A DNA stretch of 64,000 nucleotides from Spirometra erinaceieuropaei (taxonomy: Eukaryota; Platyhelminthes; Cestoda; Diphyllobothriidea; Diphyllobothriidae), in NCBI GenBank assembly GCA_902702965.1, contig CACRXP010000002.1, forward strand, positions 2,533,222-2,597,221, in the 5' to 3' direction. The notes under the pieces were generated by a model. That model was given only the letters and a program-made list of their open reading frames with translations. It had not been told where the DNA came from and searched no databases. This document shows, in pieces, positions 1 to 11,037 of this stretch. Numbering within the stretch: position 1 is the first letter of the stretch; every line of letters begins with the position of its first letter. Made by a program: the position numbers and the translations under genes.

Positions 1-818
1 TCGTTTCATGCACACAAGATTACCAACATTAGTCAAGCAGGTGCATTTCCGGGAGAGCCTGTCAATGTTCACTCTGGTAGTACTTGAGACTGCGATAAAG
101 AACGTAGGCATCTATCTGTCGAATACCGTAGTAAGGTGCCTCTCAAGGGTGGGACTTTACAAAGTACTGCTTATTCGACAAGAACACACTGCGTTCACCG
201 ACTAAAAAACTGTCGGACGAGTCGCTCGCAGATAAACACCTTATTTTGATACGCTGTATATGTACGATCTCTTGAAACAGACTCATTGTTATAGTTTCAG
301 AAAAAGTAAAATACCTACACCATCTTCTGTGACAATCTGCTCAGGACATGCGAAGTACTAAAGTGTTCACTGGCACTTAAAAAGTCCGCTGACATTCAGC
401 AACCTCCAATTTTTTTCAGAACAAACCTAAAACTTATACAGTAAAAGTCTACTTTTGTATAAAAAATGGTGCGCTCGTGACTGTGTTTAAAGCTTATTTT
501 ACGGCTTTTCAGTGTCCGGTCAACTTCTGTCCATAGGAGCTTAACAAAATTCCTCCTGTCATGGCGTCCCAGTAGGAAAATCAAAGAAACTCATTTTCGT
601 CCGGATTAATCGCATTTTGGATGGTGCAAAAAGCAACTTTAAGTCATAATTTCATGTACCCATTCGATAAATATCACTCGATGACACACTGAAGGATATA
701 AAGCCTCGGATTTATTTAAAACGGCTTGTTGTATCGCTACTGCACATGTACTGTTTCATTTGTTCATTTGTATGGATGGACATGTGTTATGTACCAGCAT
801 AAATTAGCTGTGTTTGCC
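1..818. repeat. Copy A of a 0.8-kb duplicated block
   Basis: This block aligns almost end to end with 1993-2821, with scattered substitutions. It is cut by the window edge, so its true left end is unknown. Both copies contain only short ORFs, which are not conserved between them, so I infer a non-coding dispersed repeat or an old segmental duplication. Copy A lacks a segment of about 42 bp that is present in copy B. Confidence 0.85.
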
Positions 819-1423
819 TCAGTGTTTTAACGCCCACAGATTCTTTAGAATTCCCTAAATTAACAAATAAACTTAGCAACAATAACACCGATATATCTTT
901 GTCTAACTGAGCTTTTAATCTGCACTTCGTTCGTTCGACTATCTTCAAATAAACGGTTTATTTCCCGGCCTAAAGATCAGATACGGTTAAATTACTTCTG
1001 AAGTTCCGCTGGGTTTCCCTAGAAAAAGGCTGTAAGGAAGCGAGCGCCCTCTAATATCTTTTTGTCTCATGAGTTTAACAGCTACGATGACCACCATAAA
1101 CACGGGTAACTAGCGGCGAATGCGCATGAACGAGATTACTATGCGCGGTACTGGCGCGGATTATCAATTTCTCACTCTTATTTACACCCGCCATCTCCCA
1201 TTGACAGTAGTAGTTCAAGAGGACGAAGAATTGGCGCAGCGTAGCGACGACATAGTGATTCATTCACCGTCTAGCCGGACCACAGCATGGACGTCCACTT
1301 TCCCGTCACAGAATGCACAGAATCACAGTGACTAAGGAACATTAGAGAGACATGTCACCTCCCCCCCCCCATTTGACTTCGCCTTATCCCCATCTCCAGC
1401 CCGTCCAGTTGTCGGGGTGGGTC

Positions 1424-1695
1424 AGATGTGGTTATGTAGCCCCACCTGAAGCAAATAAACCTCAGTCATCTGTAACACGGGACCGGTGGTGATAGAGGTT
1501 TTTATAGGTGGGGCCAAGGAACACACAGGCGACGACGCCTAGTTGTATACAAAAGAAAGGCTATTGGGAATACGCGGTTGTACTTTGGGTGGTTAGGACT
1601 AGTTGTCCTAACCCCTAACCCTTATCCTAACCCCTAGCCCTAACCCCAACTCCAACAGTATTGTGTCCATCAGGTGGGGCTACATAACCACATCT
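1424..1695. mobile_element. Short TIR element with telomere-like interior
   Basis: A perfect 26-bp inverted repeat (1424-1449 and 1670-1695, core GGTTATGTAGCCCCACCTGA) bounds 272 bp. The interior has a 9-bp-arm hairpin (1591-1613, GGTTAGGAC / GTCCTAACC) followed by degenerate CCTAACC-type repeats at about 1608-1655. There is no ORF. This is the structure of a MITE or hairpin element. The superfamily is unknown and no target-site duplication is obvious. Confidence 0.65.
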
Positions 1696-1992
1696 TACCT
1701 CGGGGTGTTCTGCTGCACTCAACATCTCGGGGGGAAGGGGGTGAGCGGAAGGGCGTTAGACGTTAGGGTGGCATGTGCACCCAGCGAAGGTGGGCCGCCG
1801 GTATGATTATCACTCTCTCGGGGCCGAACGCGCCTCAGTTTAAATCAGCGGATGCATGATGTGCGAAAAGGTGAGATTGAAATTCCTCGTCAGTAAACAT
1901 TTCTTTTTTCCTCAAGTATACCAGTCTGAAAAGGGGTGGGAACTTGATGAGTGGAAAAAAAGGGGTCCAAAATAAGCAGGACGGCTGCCTTC

Positions 1993-2821
1993 TCGTTTCA
2001 TGCACACAAGATTACCAACATTAGTCAAGCAGGTGCATTTATGGGAGAGCCCGTCAATGTTCACTCTGGTAGTACTTGAGAATGCAATGAAGGACATGGA
2101 CATTTATCTATCAAATACCGTGTGGGACTTTATTATGTACTGTCTATTCTACAAGAACACACTACGGTCACCGACTAAAGAACTGTCTGACGAGCCGCTT
2201 GCAAATAAACACCTTATGTCAATACGCTCTAAATGTAAGATCTCTTGAAACTACCTTATTGTTATACTTTTAAAAAACGTAAAATACCTACACCACCTTC
2301 TGTGATAATCTGTGCAGGACGTGCGAAATACCAAAGTGTTCACTGGCGCTTAAAAAGTCCGCTGACACTCAGCAGCCTCAAAATTCTTTCAGAACAAACC
2401 TAATACTTATACAGGAAAAGTTTACTTGTGTATAAAAAATGGTGCGCTCGTGGCTGTGTTTGACATCTATTTTACAGCTTTTCAGTCTCTGGTCAACTTC
2501 TGTACATAGGACCTAAAGAAGATGCCTCCTATCATGGCGTCCTAGAAAGAAAATCAAAGGAACTCATTTTCTTCCGGGTTAATCGCATTTTGGATAGCGC
2601 AAAAAGCAACTTTAATTCATAATTTCATGTACCCATTCGAGAAGTGTCACTCGAAGCCAGACAGTTAGCTAGCTGCCGCACCGCTTATTATGCTAGCTCT
2701 TGAAGGATATTCAGCCTGAGGATAATTTAAAACGGCTTGTTGTATCGCTACTGCACATGTACTGTTTCATTTGTTCATTTGCAGCAATGTTATATACCAA
2801 CACAAATTACCTCTGTTTGCC
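1993..2821. repeat. Copy B of the 0.8-kb duplicated block
   Basis: Direct-orientation partner of 1-818. It carries an extra segment of about 42 bp near 2655-2697 that contains AGCTAGCT and GCTAGCT motifs and is absent from copy A. Homology fades after about 2821. Confidence 0.85.
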
Positions 2822-3178
2822 GAAATCGAATTTTCGCGTTTCGCGGACCCCACTGCCCATCAAAAAGTTTTATGATCAGCGATGATACCCATGTAGACAT
2901 CTAAGAAGTCAAGCCCGGGAGACGTACGCTTTTGATTTTTCATTATCAAGCCTGTACAGTAATATAAGGATGGGCGAAATAGCAAACGTTAAACATCCAA
3001 TAAAAGTCACTTTGGGGGCGAGGGTTGAGGGGCATTCAGAGGTTGATGGTCAGATTCTAGTTCTGTGTGGGGCTTAGGGAGGGGGAGAGGGAAGGTGTCT
3101 GGCGATTGGCTGTCCGTATTTAATTGCTGTAACGTGACGTGGCGGGTGTGAACGCACATGATGGATTTGTCTTTGGTT

Positions 3179-3305
3179 GAGGGACGCTCACCGTTCGTTC
3201 TTACAGAAATCACTCGCCCCGTTGTGCCTTAGGGACTCTCTCTCGAGCCCAACCAGCAGCCGCACAGCGGCGCATGATAGGGGTAGAGTGCTATTACCGA
3301 CAGTA
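3179..3305 (-). mobile_element. tRNA-derived SINE, 3' part only
   Basis: Matches the 3' section of the SINE family seen complete at 31740-31985 and 53943-54215. On the plus strand it begins GGGACGCTCACCG and runs through the CCGCACAGCGGCGCATGAT block to ATTACCGACA. The tRNA-like head and central body are missing. Confidence 0.65.
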
Positions 3306-3381
3306 TTTATACCACTGAACCACCCGACCAGTCCTTTTCTCTTCCACAGCTCGCCAACCAACCACTTATAAACACAGATTT

Positions 3382-4275
3382 TTTACGCCGCAGTTAGTTT
3401 TAGCAGAGTTAGATAAGCTGTATCGGGCCAAGTCACCTGGACCAGATGTGATCCTGGGTGTACTCCAACGTCAGCTGGCTGAGGAATTAGCAGAACCACA
3501 CTGTATAATCTTCCAAAAATCGCCGGAAACTGGCAGACTGCCTGACACATGGAAGTTGGCAAACGTCGTACCTATCCACAAGGGAGGATCACGGCTATGT
3601 CCCACCAATTACCGATCGGTGAGTCTGGTATGCATCTGTTGCAAACTTATAAAAAAGATAGCTAAAAAATCAATTACATCACTCGATACATTCCGCTGTC
3701 ACATCAGTTCAGTTCAACATGGTCTCCGCAAAAAGAGGTCCTGCCTCACAAATCTGTTTATTTCACTCGAACATTGGCCAAAGACCATGGATGAAAGACA
3801 TCGAGTATATGTCATTTACTTCGACATCCGCAAGGCGTTTGATTGCGTCCCACCTAAGCGCCTCGTTCAAAAGTTGTCAGGAGTGGGGATAAGAGGAAAT
3901 CCTCTGAACTGGATTCAAGATTTCCTAAACGGTCGTAGACAAAAAGTCACTGCTGGCGGCTATTACTCAGAGTGGGCACCTGTTAAAAGTGGAATCCCAC
4001 AGGGGGCAAGTTCTTGGGCCGCTCCAATTCATTATCTATGTAAATGACCTAGTAAGGGAAGTGCAATCGAACATAGCGATCTTTGCAGACGATCTTAAAC
4101 TTTGGAGAGCGATCGAAGATGAAGATGACATCAAAATACTACAAGAGGGTGTAGAGAATTTGCACTCATGGGGCGAGAAATGGCGCATGAAATTCAACGT
4201 CAAAAAATATGAAGTGATGTACGTAGTATCAGCTAGGCGAAGAATAAATGCACCCTCACGACAGTATCGCCTGGC
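3382..4275 (+). pseudogene. CR1-type reverse transcriptase fragment, frameshifted
   Basis: Encodes the central RT domain of a non-LTR retrotransposon. It starts in frame with FTPQLVLAELDKLYRAKSPG, runs through KGGSRLCPTNYRSVSL and the motif A block YFDIRKAFDCV, and reaches SGIPQGA. It then changes frame near 4010 and continues VLGPLQFIIYVNDL with the motif C box FADDLKLW. It aligns with residues about 450-700 of the intact ORF2 at 26781-29687. No endonuclease domain precedes it, and homology ends just before an opposing PLE remnant. A dead, 5'- and 3'-truncated copy. Confidence 0.85.
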
Positions 4276-4459
4276 ACCAAAGACTAATCTACGACGATAC
4301 GATTACCAGCTCAAAAAGGAACTGTGACACAGAAATCAACGTTCCTCCTTTTTCTCGCCGAGAGCCATTCACCAATAGAATTCTTTGGCGACGTATGTTG
4401 CGAATTCCCTTACCGTGAGTGTATTCAGGAGACAACTGGATACTCGCCTGCTGAAAGGC

Positions 4460-5125
4460 AACGCGAACTGCCGAAACTAAGTAAGCCAAAATCTCGCTGG
4501 AGATGGGCTTTTCCCCGCCTTGATTTAGCCAGGGAGGATGGTGCTCTCGTATCTGCTTAGATAGACGCCTAGTTGTTCGACCAAAAACACCTGCCCCACA
4601 GGAGCAAGTAAAGGCGTTGAGGCACACTGAAGAGGTCCGAAAAGGCAGTATATCTTTACCTTAAAGATGACGAAACAGAGTACTTGTGAGAACCAGTCAC
4701 ATCTTAGTGGCTGGGTAAGTGCGCGCGATAGCAGTGTTTAAGCGATAATGTAGGAGTTCGCCCGCCGGATCCCCTCGAAATGGCAGCGTGAGAGATAATT
4801 CATTCTTCTCAGCCGTCGGCACATCAGATTTTGGAGAGCGTCCTTCCATATATTTGTTGATAAACTTTCAGGGTAGCCGATTTCTCTCAAAGTGTTTCGT
4901 ATTATGGTGAGTTCATTCTCAAGCCTCTCTGGGGTGCATACACGCCTAGCTCGGTTGGTGAGACAGCGGATTAAGCTTCCTTTTTGACTTAGCGGGACAA
5001 AACTGTAGAAATTTATGCGCTGCCCTGTCCATTTTTTCCTGCAAAATACACATCTACTAATTGTTCCATCCGGCATTCGACTAAGTAGGACATCAAGAAA
5101 GGGGAGGCACTATCCGTTCTCTTTT
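4460..5125 (-). pseudogene. Penelope-like element: RT end, linker and GIY-YIG endonuclease, degenerate
   Basis: Read on the minus strand from 5125 downward it gives SPFLDVLLSRMPDG and WTGQRINFYSFVPLSQKGS, typical of the end of a PLE RT. The linker (RCLTNRARRVCTPERLENEL) follows, then after stops the endonuclease block CLNAFTCSCGAGVFGRTTRR followed by LSKQIREHHPPWL. The same order and spacing are found at 24605-25223. Several stops and frame changes show it is inactive. It lies convergent to the RT fragment at 3382-4275. Confidence 0.8.
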
Positions 5126-5491
5126 TCTTGATTATGAATAATCGAGAGCGCACGCTGGCCGGATTTGACTTCTTTAATAGTTTTATCCCCAGGCAGTTTC
5201 ATATGTGTATTATTTCTTTTCTATTTTTTTGTTCAGGGTCGTTTCCTTTGACTACTGAGTTATCCGTTTTGTCTCATACTGTACGTAGGTGTTATACTTA
5301 TGAAAAATTTGCGAAAATTCTTTGGTGTGGGTAAACAATGAGCACCGATATTCGGTGATTAGGAACAGATAATCACTTACAAAACAGTTAACCGACTATA
5401 CATAACGAGGATAGGGTATTGCCATGATAGTTTATTTGTATAAATCTTGGTTCGCTGCCCGCGAATCAGGTCATGTTAGGCTTTCGTAGAT

Positions 5492-5768
5492 GGGCTTTTT
5501 TATTCAGAAGAAGATGTGATCACTGGAACAAGGGGTTTGTCGGCCAGACGTTTCGGATTCTCGCTCGAACCTATCATCGGATACGGTCGCAGAGCGCACT
5601 TATTCGACTGTTTTGTTCCGAGCCTGACTCCAACCGTCCTGACTCCCTCTCTCCTACCAAGGGACCCAGGTGTATGAGAGAAGGAAGCATGCGGCTTCAA
5701 TTCAGGGGTAGACAAAGCAAGGTTTAAGTATGACCAACGCTCTAACCGTCTGAGCTATGAAGTTGAGG
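5492..5768 (-). mobile_element. tRNA-headed SINE with hammerhead-like 3' module
   Basis: On the minus strand, 5758-5747 reads TAGCTCAGACGGTTAGAGCG, a strong RNA polymerase III A box as in tRNA genes. A B-box-like stretch downstream is poor. The element then runs through a body to a 3' module related to those at 8874-9045 and 45271-45370. There a CYGATGATGG segment (5580-5570) and a GAATCCGAAACG segment (about 5562-5548) flank a short stem, and the copy ends in an A-rich tail near 5495. The CTGATGA / GAAA pairing is what a hammerhead ribozyme core shows, but this copy has C for T in the first box. Schistosome Sm-alpha elements combine a pol III promoter with a hammerhead, which makes the reading reasonable. 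Confidence 0.45.
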
Positions 5769-6044
5769 ACGAGAGTCTTGGGCCGCTCATAATTTCCCCT
5801 ATTGCCTTGTATATGTTGGAGTTCTTGATGGAAACAGTTGGCCCCTACAAGGGGTCACACTGGAGATGCGATGGACAACAGTGGGACCAGATCAGCATGT
5901 ATAAACTTGGCTGCGAAGTATCCGCGCACCCACAACAAGTGTGAAACATAGGGAGGGCGTGTGTGTGTTTGACGTTAGCAGGACGAAGCTGTTGATTACC
6001 AAAATGCTGAAATCTGCCTAAAGTGGATCCATTCCGGCGGCTTA

Positions 6045-6180
6045 CCTTGATCCTTTTATTAATTATGTAACCCCAGTCTAATCCCCGACAAAGAAAAATA
6101 GACCGAGATGGAAATTTTTGACTTATTAGTCGTCGTTAGATAGCCATACCCAACCGCATATTTGAGGTTTGATTGCCCGT
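6045..6180 (-). mobile_element. SINE fragment (minus), head-to-head with the next copy
   Basis: The body sequence AGTCGTCGTTAGATAGCCAT and the adjoining CCATACCCAACC match the central part of the SINE family (complete at 31740-31985). The tRNA-like head is only partly present near 6165-6180. The 3' side fades near CCCCGACAAAG. Confidence 0.55.
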
Positions 6181-6438
6181 GAAACGTTAGATCTCTTAAG
6201 ACCCAGTGACCAAAACCTCGGGATCGAACCCCAGGTCTCCTAAACGCGCACCTGGGTATGATTGGCTGACGACGTCTAATAAGCAAAAAATGGGCATCTG
6301 GGTCCCCCTTGTCTTTATCAGAAGCCCCTTGTCTGCATATAACATCAGGCACTGCGCTACTATCTGCAATCGTCCAAGATCAAACCCCAAGACATAATGG
6401 GAAAAGCACTTCCCGTAACCTGATCGGTGAACGTCCCC
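6181..6438 (+). mobile_element. tRNA-derived SINE (plus), nearly complete
   Basis: Contains a B-box-like GGGATCGAACCCC at 6219-6231, the body GATTGGCTGACGACGTCTAA, TTGTCTTTATC, and the 3' end ACCTGATCGGTGAACGTCCC. The order is the same as in the other copies. The A-box region is diverged. Confidence 0.6.
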
Positions 6439-7507
6439 ATCTACCCCACTGTTTTAACTGAGGTGTCCGCATCTGCGTCACCACATCTGTCAGAACGGCT
6501 AACAATCGACTTAGCAATGCTTCGGCAATATCTGTGTTCCCTTTTTTCTATCGACAGTTGACTAAGGATTCTGGACAGATTAGACTTCTTGAAATGCCGG
6601 ACAAAGGTGCTCGGGCTGTGTGATCGCTGAACACCATGCTTCCAGCGAAAATCACACACGGTTAATTTTGAACAGAAGATGAATGCTGAGAGGGGATAAC
6701 GAGGGGGGTGCGAATGAATAAGAGAAGGCTGGAGTAATGAGTCAATAACAAGACCAACCTCAGTGAAACGAGTCGAAAATGGACCGGTGGTACGCTGATT
6801 TTGTAACCGTCCTGCAGTATTGAGAATTCAGACTGTCTCGATAACCCCGTAGATGTGCTTAGAAGACATGAACTAACTACGCCGGTTCAAATATCGCTCA
6901 GGGAACGAATATATACCGCCACCCTAAACTATGGGACGAGGACTCCTGCGATACGGTAATGATGGTAAATGGAATTTTTAATACGGGGTCATTCAAGACC
7001 GAGAGCGCAAAGGGCTGAAATAGGAGAAGAGATAAAAATCACCTTTGCGTCAAATGCTTATTTTGATGTGCTCAGAAGTGTCGTAGCAGACCCGCATATA
7101 TTAAGAGATTCCCAGAATGATAGCAATTTTCGGTTTTAAAGAGTGGGGATTTTTAAAATCGGAAACATGGAGGACACCAAGGTTAAAACCGAAGGTGTCC
7201 CGGCCGAGACATTGTCGTTTTGGACCTGTCTAGACAACTTAACTAAACCGACGACGGCGCGGTGACCCTGAATGAATTAAATGAATTAAATGAGTGCAAA
7301 TTAATAGGCAAGTTAGTGTGCCTTCTAACAAGTGAAACAATTTACTTGCCAAGAGCAAGCGACAATCCCTGGACTTCGAACGCCTCAAACCGGTAATAAG
7401 ATCTTTTTCAAGGCAAATGTAACATTTCTAAGGCAGCACAAAGAACAGGTCGTCGGGATCTTGTGTTTGCTGGCGAAAACAACTTTTCGGCATCGAGAGA
7501 GTACCGG
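6439..7507. other. No gene recognised
   Basis: Only short ORFs on both strands, none with a domain I recognise. There is a small ATGAATTAA direct repeat near 7270-7290. No repeat family from elsewhere in the window was seen. Confidence 0.4.
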
Positions 7508-7700
7508 CTAGACATGGGTATAAGGGTTTCCGTATTACAGGTGGTCTTGCGTTAAATTGTAGGAGTACATATTTCCGTGTCTAGGCTTACACCCAACCCA
7601 ATTCTAACCTTCTTGACCTTCCTAACGCTAGCCCTAACCTCCCCCCCCCTAGAATTTAGCATAAGGCCACCTGCGATACTTGAGGCCCATATTCCCATGC
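7508..7700. mobile_element. MITE-like TIR element, copy 1
   Basis: Inverted repeats about 40 bp long: the inner part CAGGTGGTCTTGCGTTAAAT (from 7541) is the imperfect complement of ATTTAGCATAAGGCCACCTG (ending near 7670), and similarity continues outward through the ATGGGTATAAGGG / CATATTCCCAT region. The centre holds degenerate telomere-like CTAACC units and a C9 run. A second copy with the same ends is at 44985-45140. No coding capacity. Confidence 0.6.
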
Positions 7701-8873
7701 CCTATCGAATAACCTCTTGTGAACCGAACAGATAGGAGAGGATATGACTCGAGTGCCCACATGCCGTCAATAGACCTGCGAAACATTCTTAGTGGAAACA
7801 CGGATGGAAAGCGTAAAATTTGATGGAAGAAACAGGCAGATGACTGAACTTTCGTAAACTTGTGAAGCAAGAGCATAGCCTCAGCACTTCGAAATCTCTT
7901 TTAAACAAAAGGGGACGATATAAACATAACCTAGTAATTAAGTATGTCTGATAGTCATCTGGTGAATTCTAGGCTGATTGCATAAGAAATGGATGCTAGT
8001 GACTGTTGTGAACGAGTTTATTCGGGCCTCGGTCATCGTTTAATCCTACTGATTAGGTAACACGACTAGAATGCAGTAGAGTGGTGTCTGTAGATGACGT
8101 CAAAATTAGCCAACTGATCTAGTATAGTGATTATTGACGAGCCCTACAGAAAAGGGTTAACCGTCTGCGAATGATCTCATCGATGGCCTCTAAACCCTGT
8201 CAGCGCAAAGCCCATATGACCCAGATCGGACGGATAGCGCTATGCGTGGTCGACCGACGTGAATGCGATGGTGTCTCTTCAAGCAAAACTTCAGAACACT
8301 AAGCAATGGAGAAATTTGACTAAACGTAGTATAAACCTATCGTACTGCGATGTATCTTGGTATTCATTTCTACACCGAACTTTAATTTCACAAACGCCTT
8401 TTTCTCCGAAGACCAGACAAGCCGAGAAAAAATGAAACAATAAATGAAAACTTGACATCTACTCATTCAACGGCACAGGTCAGGGAAAGTGAGCCATTAG
8501 AGCCAATACTAAGATAAAAACGCGAATTTCCTTAAAATAGTAGGTAACTTGATGATGACTTATTCTGACGGATAGATTATTTCGAAAACGGCCTCCTTGG
8601 AAGGGGAGTGAAGAGAGGGAATTTGGGGGGGGGGAATAATGCGTGAGAGGACTAAACAATGGAGAATTACAAATGTTCTAATTAAGGCTTTTTGGGCGAA
8701 CGTCACATTTTAAAGATTATTTGCGCCTTTTAATGCGAAAAAGGGGACAGAGACCAGTTCGCTCTCTGCTGACCCATAGAAAGTTAAGATTAAATAAATG
8801 AAAGTGTCAGAATAAGAAGCGGTCCAATGTGTCCGGTAAACATATGTTCTGGCAGAAAATACTGCCGAAGAAC
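7701..8873. other. No gene recognised
   Basis: Short ORFs only. A G10 run is at 8625-8634. No splice-bounded ORF or repeat-family member was identified. Confidence 0.35.
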
Positions 8874-9045
8874 GAGACACGATCGCTGGGACAAAAGTTT
8901 TATTAGCTTGACGGGTCGGATTCCTGCTCGAATCCATCATCAGAGACAAAAGCAGAAACCGGTTCCCTTTTGTTTCTGATTATGAGTTCGAGCAGAAATC
9001 CAAATCGTCAGGTTAATAAAGCTCTTGTCCCAGCGATCGTGTCTC
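8874..9045. repeat. Near-perfect 172-bp palindrome of two SINE/hammerhead-like units
   Basis: The arms 8874-8960 and 8961-9045 are inverse complements with few mismatches, and the centre is AACCGGTT with no spacer. Each arm is the same unit as at 5492-5590 and 45271-45370: outer end GACACGATCGCTGGGACAA, then the GGATTCCTGCTCGAA region, then CATCATCAGAGACAAAAGCAG inside. The left arm read on the minus strand keeps CTGATGATGG, while the right arm has CTGATTATGAG. The two units are joined at their inner ends. The transcript could fold into one long hairpin. Confidence 0.85.
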
Positions 9046-10359
9046 CTGCTTCAAGACTGCTTCCTGGGACTCGTCTCTTCGTTTCTATTAGCAAAACTCC
9101 CAAAGTTTTAAATCTCGGGAGAACTGAATTCCTTTAATTATCGGAAGTGAAGACAGCATCATTTAGGGACACAAAAAAGACAGGCGTGTAGTGAAGTCTT
9201 CATTTTGTTTCAGAGACGTAAAGTTGCAAGAAATGGAGCGACATATATGAACAACCACGGGTGCAATTCCATCAGCCTGGGGAAAACATTCGAGATTGTG
9301 TAACCAAAACCTAGGTCTCTTATAGTGGGACACTTAGTCGAGGAGGACACTAAAATGGCGCGGATGTGGTAGTCTATCAGGACCCAAACACAACAGAAAA
9401 ATCTAGGTTCATTTGCCTTGAAGAACTGCGGTTGTAGATTTAAGGAGGGAGCATACACACTCAGTATCACCAACATAAATAAAAACCCATCACAAGTAAC
9501 CGTTGGCAAGATATCATTAAAGAACCGAAGAGAAGTTATTACGGTTCCGCAAAGGTTATTGCATGTAGTAGAGCTTGCATTTGAACACGAGAAGCACACT
9601 TAGTTCTTTTACTTCCTATTCGGTCAATATGACCAAGTGATGCCAGTGGGGAGGTTGAGGATTCTTAAAGGCACCAGGGTATACTAAATGTCTGTTGTGT
9701 GAAATTTTATCAAACGCTCCGCAAAGGTCAAAGTAATTAAGGCTAATCTAGGTATTGCGGGAATGGGCCGGCTGGGAGCCATGTTCGGTGATGCCCTAGA
9801 AAAGCTACCAGTTGTAGTCGCAACTATTACTTCGAGTAGTTTAGCAAGAAAAGTGGTATTGTGAATTCCCTGACATATATGAGAATTTGAATTGAAACCA
9901 GCTTTAAACCTAGGATTGGTAAAAGAAACTTTCCAGAAACCAGAGGAAAAGGATTCTCGAGGGAGAATGAGAAGAGTTTGCTTAGAAAAGGAGAAAAATT
10001 CCTTACGTGCCTAGCAAGAGTGCTCACGATATTACTATTTTCAGCTGCATATTTGGGTGCTGAATCCACGGATCGACTCTACCATAGCGATGGCGTTTGT
10101 AGTCTTTGAAAACTATGACCGGTCTCACCATCTGTTCCTCAACGCCTCTACTTTGACTATCCCCAACTTCATGAAAGGAATTGACGTCCGATAACCTCCG
10201 ATACCGTGCGACCCCCCCCCCCCTTCTTGAAGGTTGAAAGTCTACCATCAGAAGTTTTTTCTCCTGAACACTCCAAAACATAAAAACCACCATCAACTAT
10301 ATTTTTATTCCTTTACCTCAGGTGTTTTTTTCACTGCTGGTCGGATTTGTGTTTAATCG
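9046..10359. other. No gene recognised; one protein-like short ORF
   Basis: The plus-strand reading frame from about 9373 to the stop at 9601-9603 is open for about 76 codons with mixed composition (…NCGCRFKEGAYTLSI…). It has no homology I can name and no convincing splice site, so it may be an exon remnant or chance. A C12 run lies at 10212-10223. Confidence 0.25.
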
Positions 10360-10420
10360 CTTCCCTTGACAATGCCTGTAAACTGGCATTGAATAAATAA
10401 TTATATTATATTATATATTA
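10360..10420 (+). mobile_element. 3' end of a non-LTR element: hairpin plus pentanucleotide tail
   Basis: AATGCC (10371-10376) pairs with GGCATT (10385-10390), and the hairpin is followed by AATAAATAA and repeated ATTAT units. This is the same design as the 3' terminus of the intact CR1-like element at 29931-29986 (hairpin, then short tandem units), with a different tail unit. No coding part of this element was found upstream. Confidence 0.4.
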
Positions 10421-11037
10421 GTTGTTGAGGCGACATATCTGTTTCGCGATGAACGACCGGGAGAAAGCGATGGTGGTGCGAAGTACACCCCACAAAAAGC
10501 GAAAGGGGAACGGAGACATTTTGGATGTGAAATTATTGGCAGTAATGGAATTTACTTTCGTCGATTTGCCTCTTCCAGGAGAGCTTTAGTGAAATCACTA
10601 TCGTAATGTATGAAGCAATGACTTCGTCAGCCCCTGCCGTAATCCGAATCAGAAACAGCAACCGATTTGTTTTTATTCTACTCCTCAATATTCCGCGTCA
10701 ATTTCACAGCCTTCTTAGTAGTTATTCTACTTCGTTGGATATATTGTCGGCCTATTACGTTTATCAGGTTTTATCGCTCCTGATCTAACTGTAACATTGG
10801 TTGCGGTCTCAAGGACCTTTCTAAAATTATGTTATTGCAGCTCATTTCCTACTGACAAGGCCACGTCCACATACAACTATTCAAATCCTTGCTACTATGC
10901 GGTTGAATAATTCAGGCAATGTAGAAGGTTGTGGTGCGTAGTCCCAGCGGCCGAGGACGCAAGTTTGGCACATATTAAGGTAGCGAAGCACCAGAAACAG
11001 ATCCTGGCTAAGACCGATCTGAATAGAGCCGCTAACA

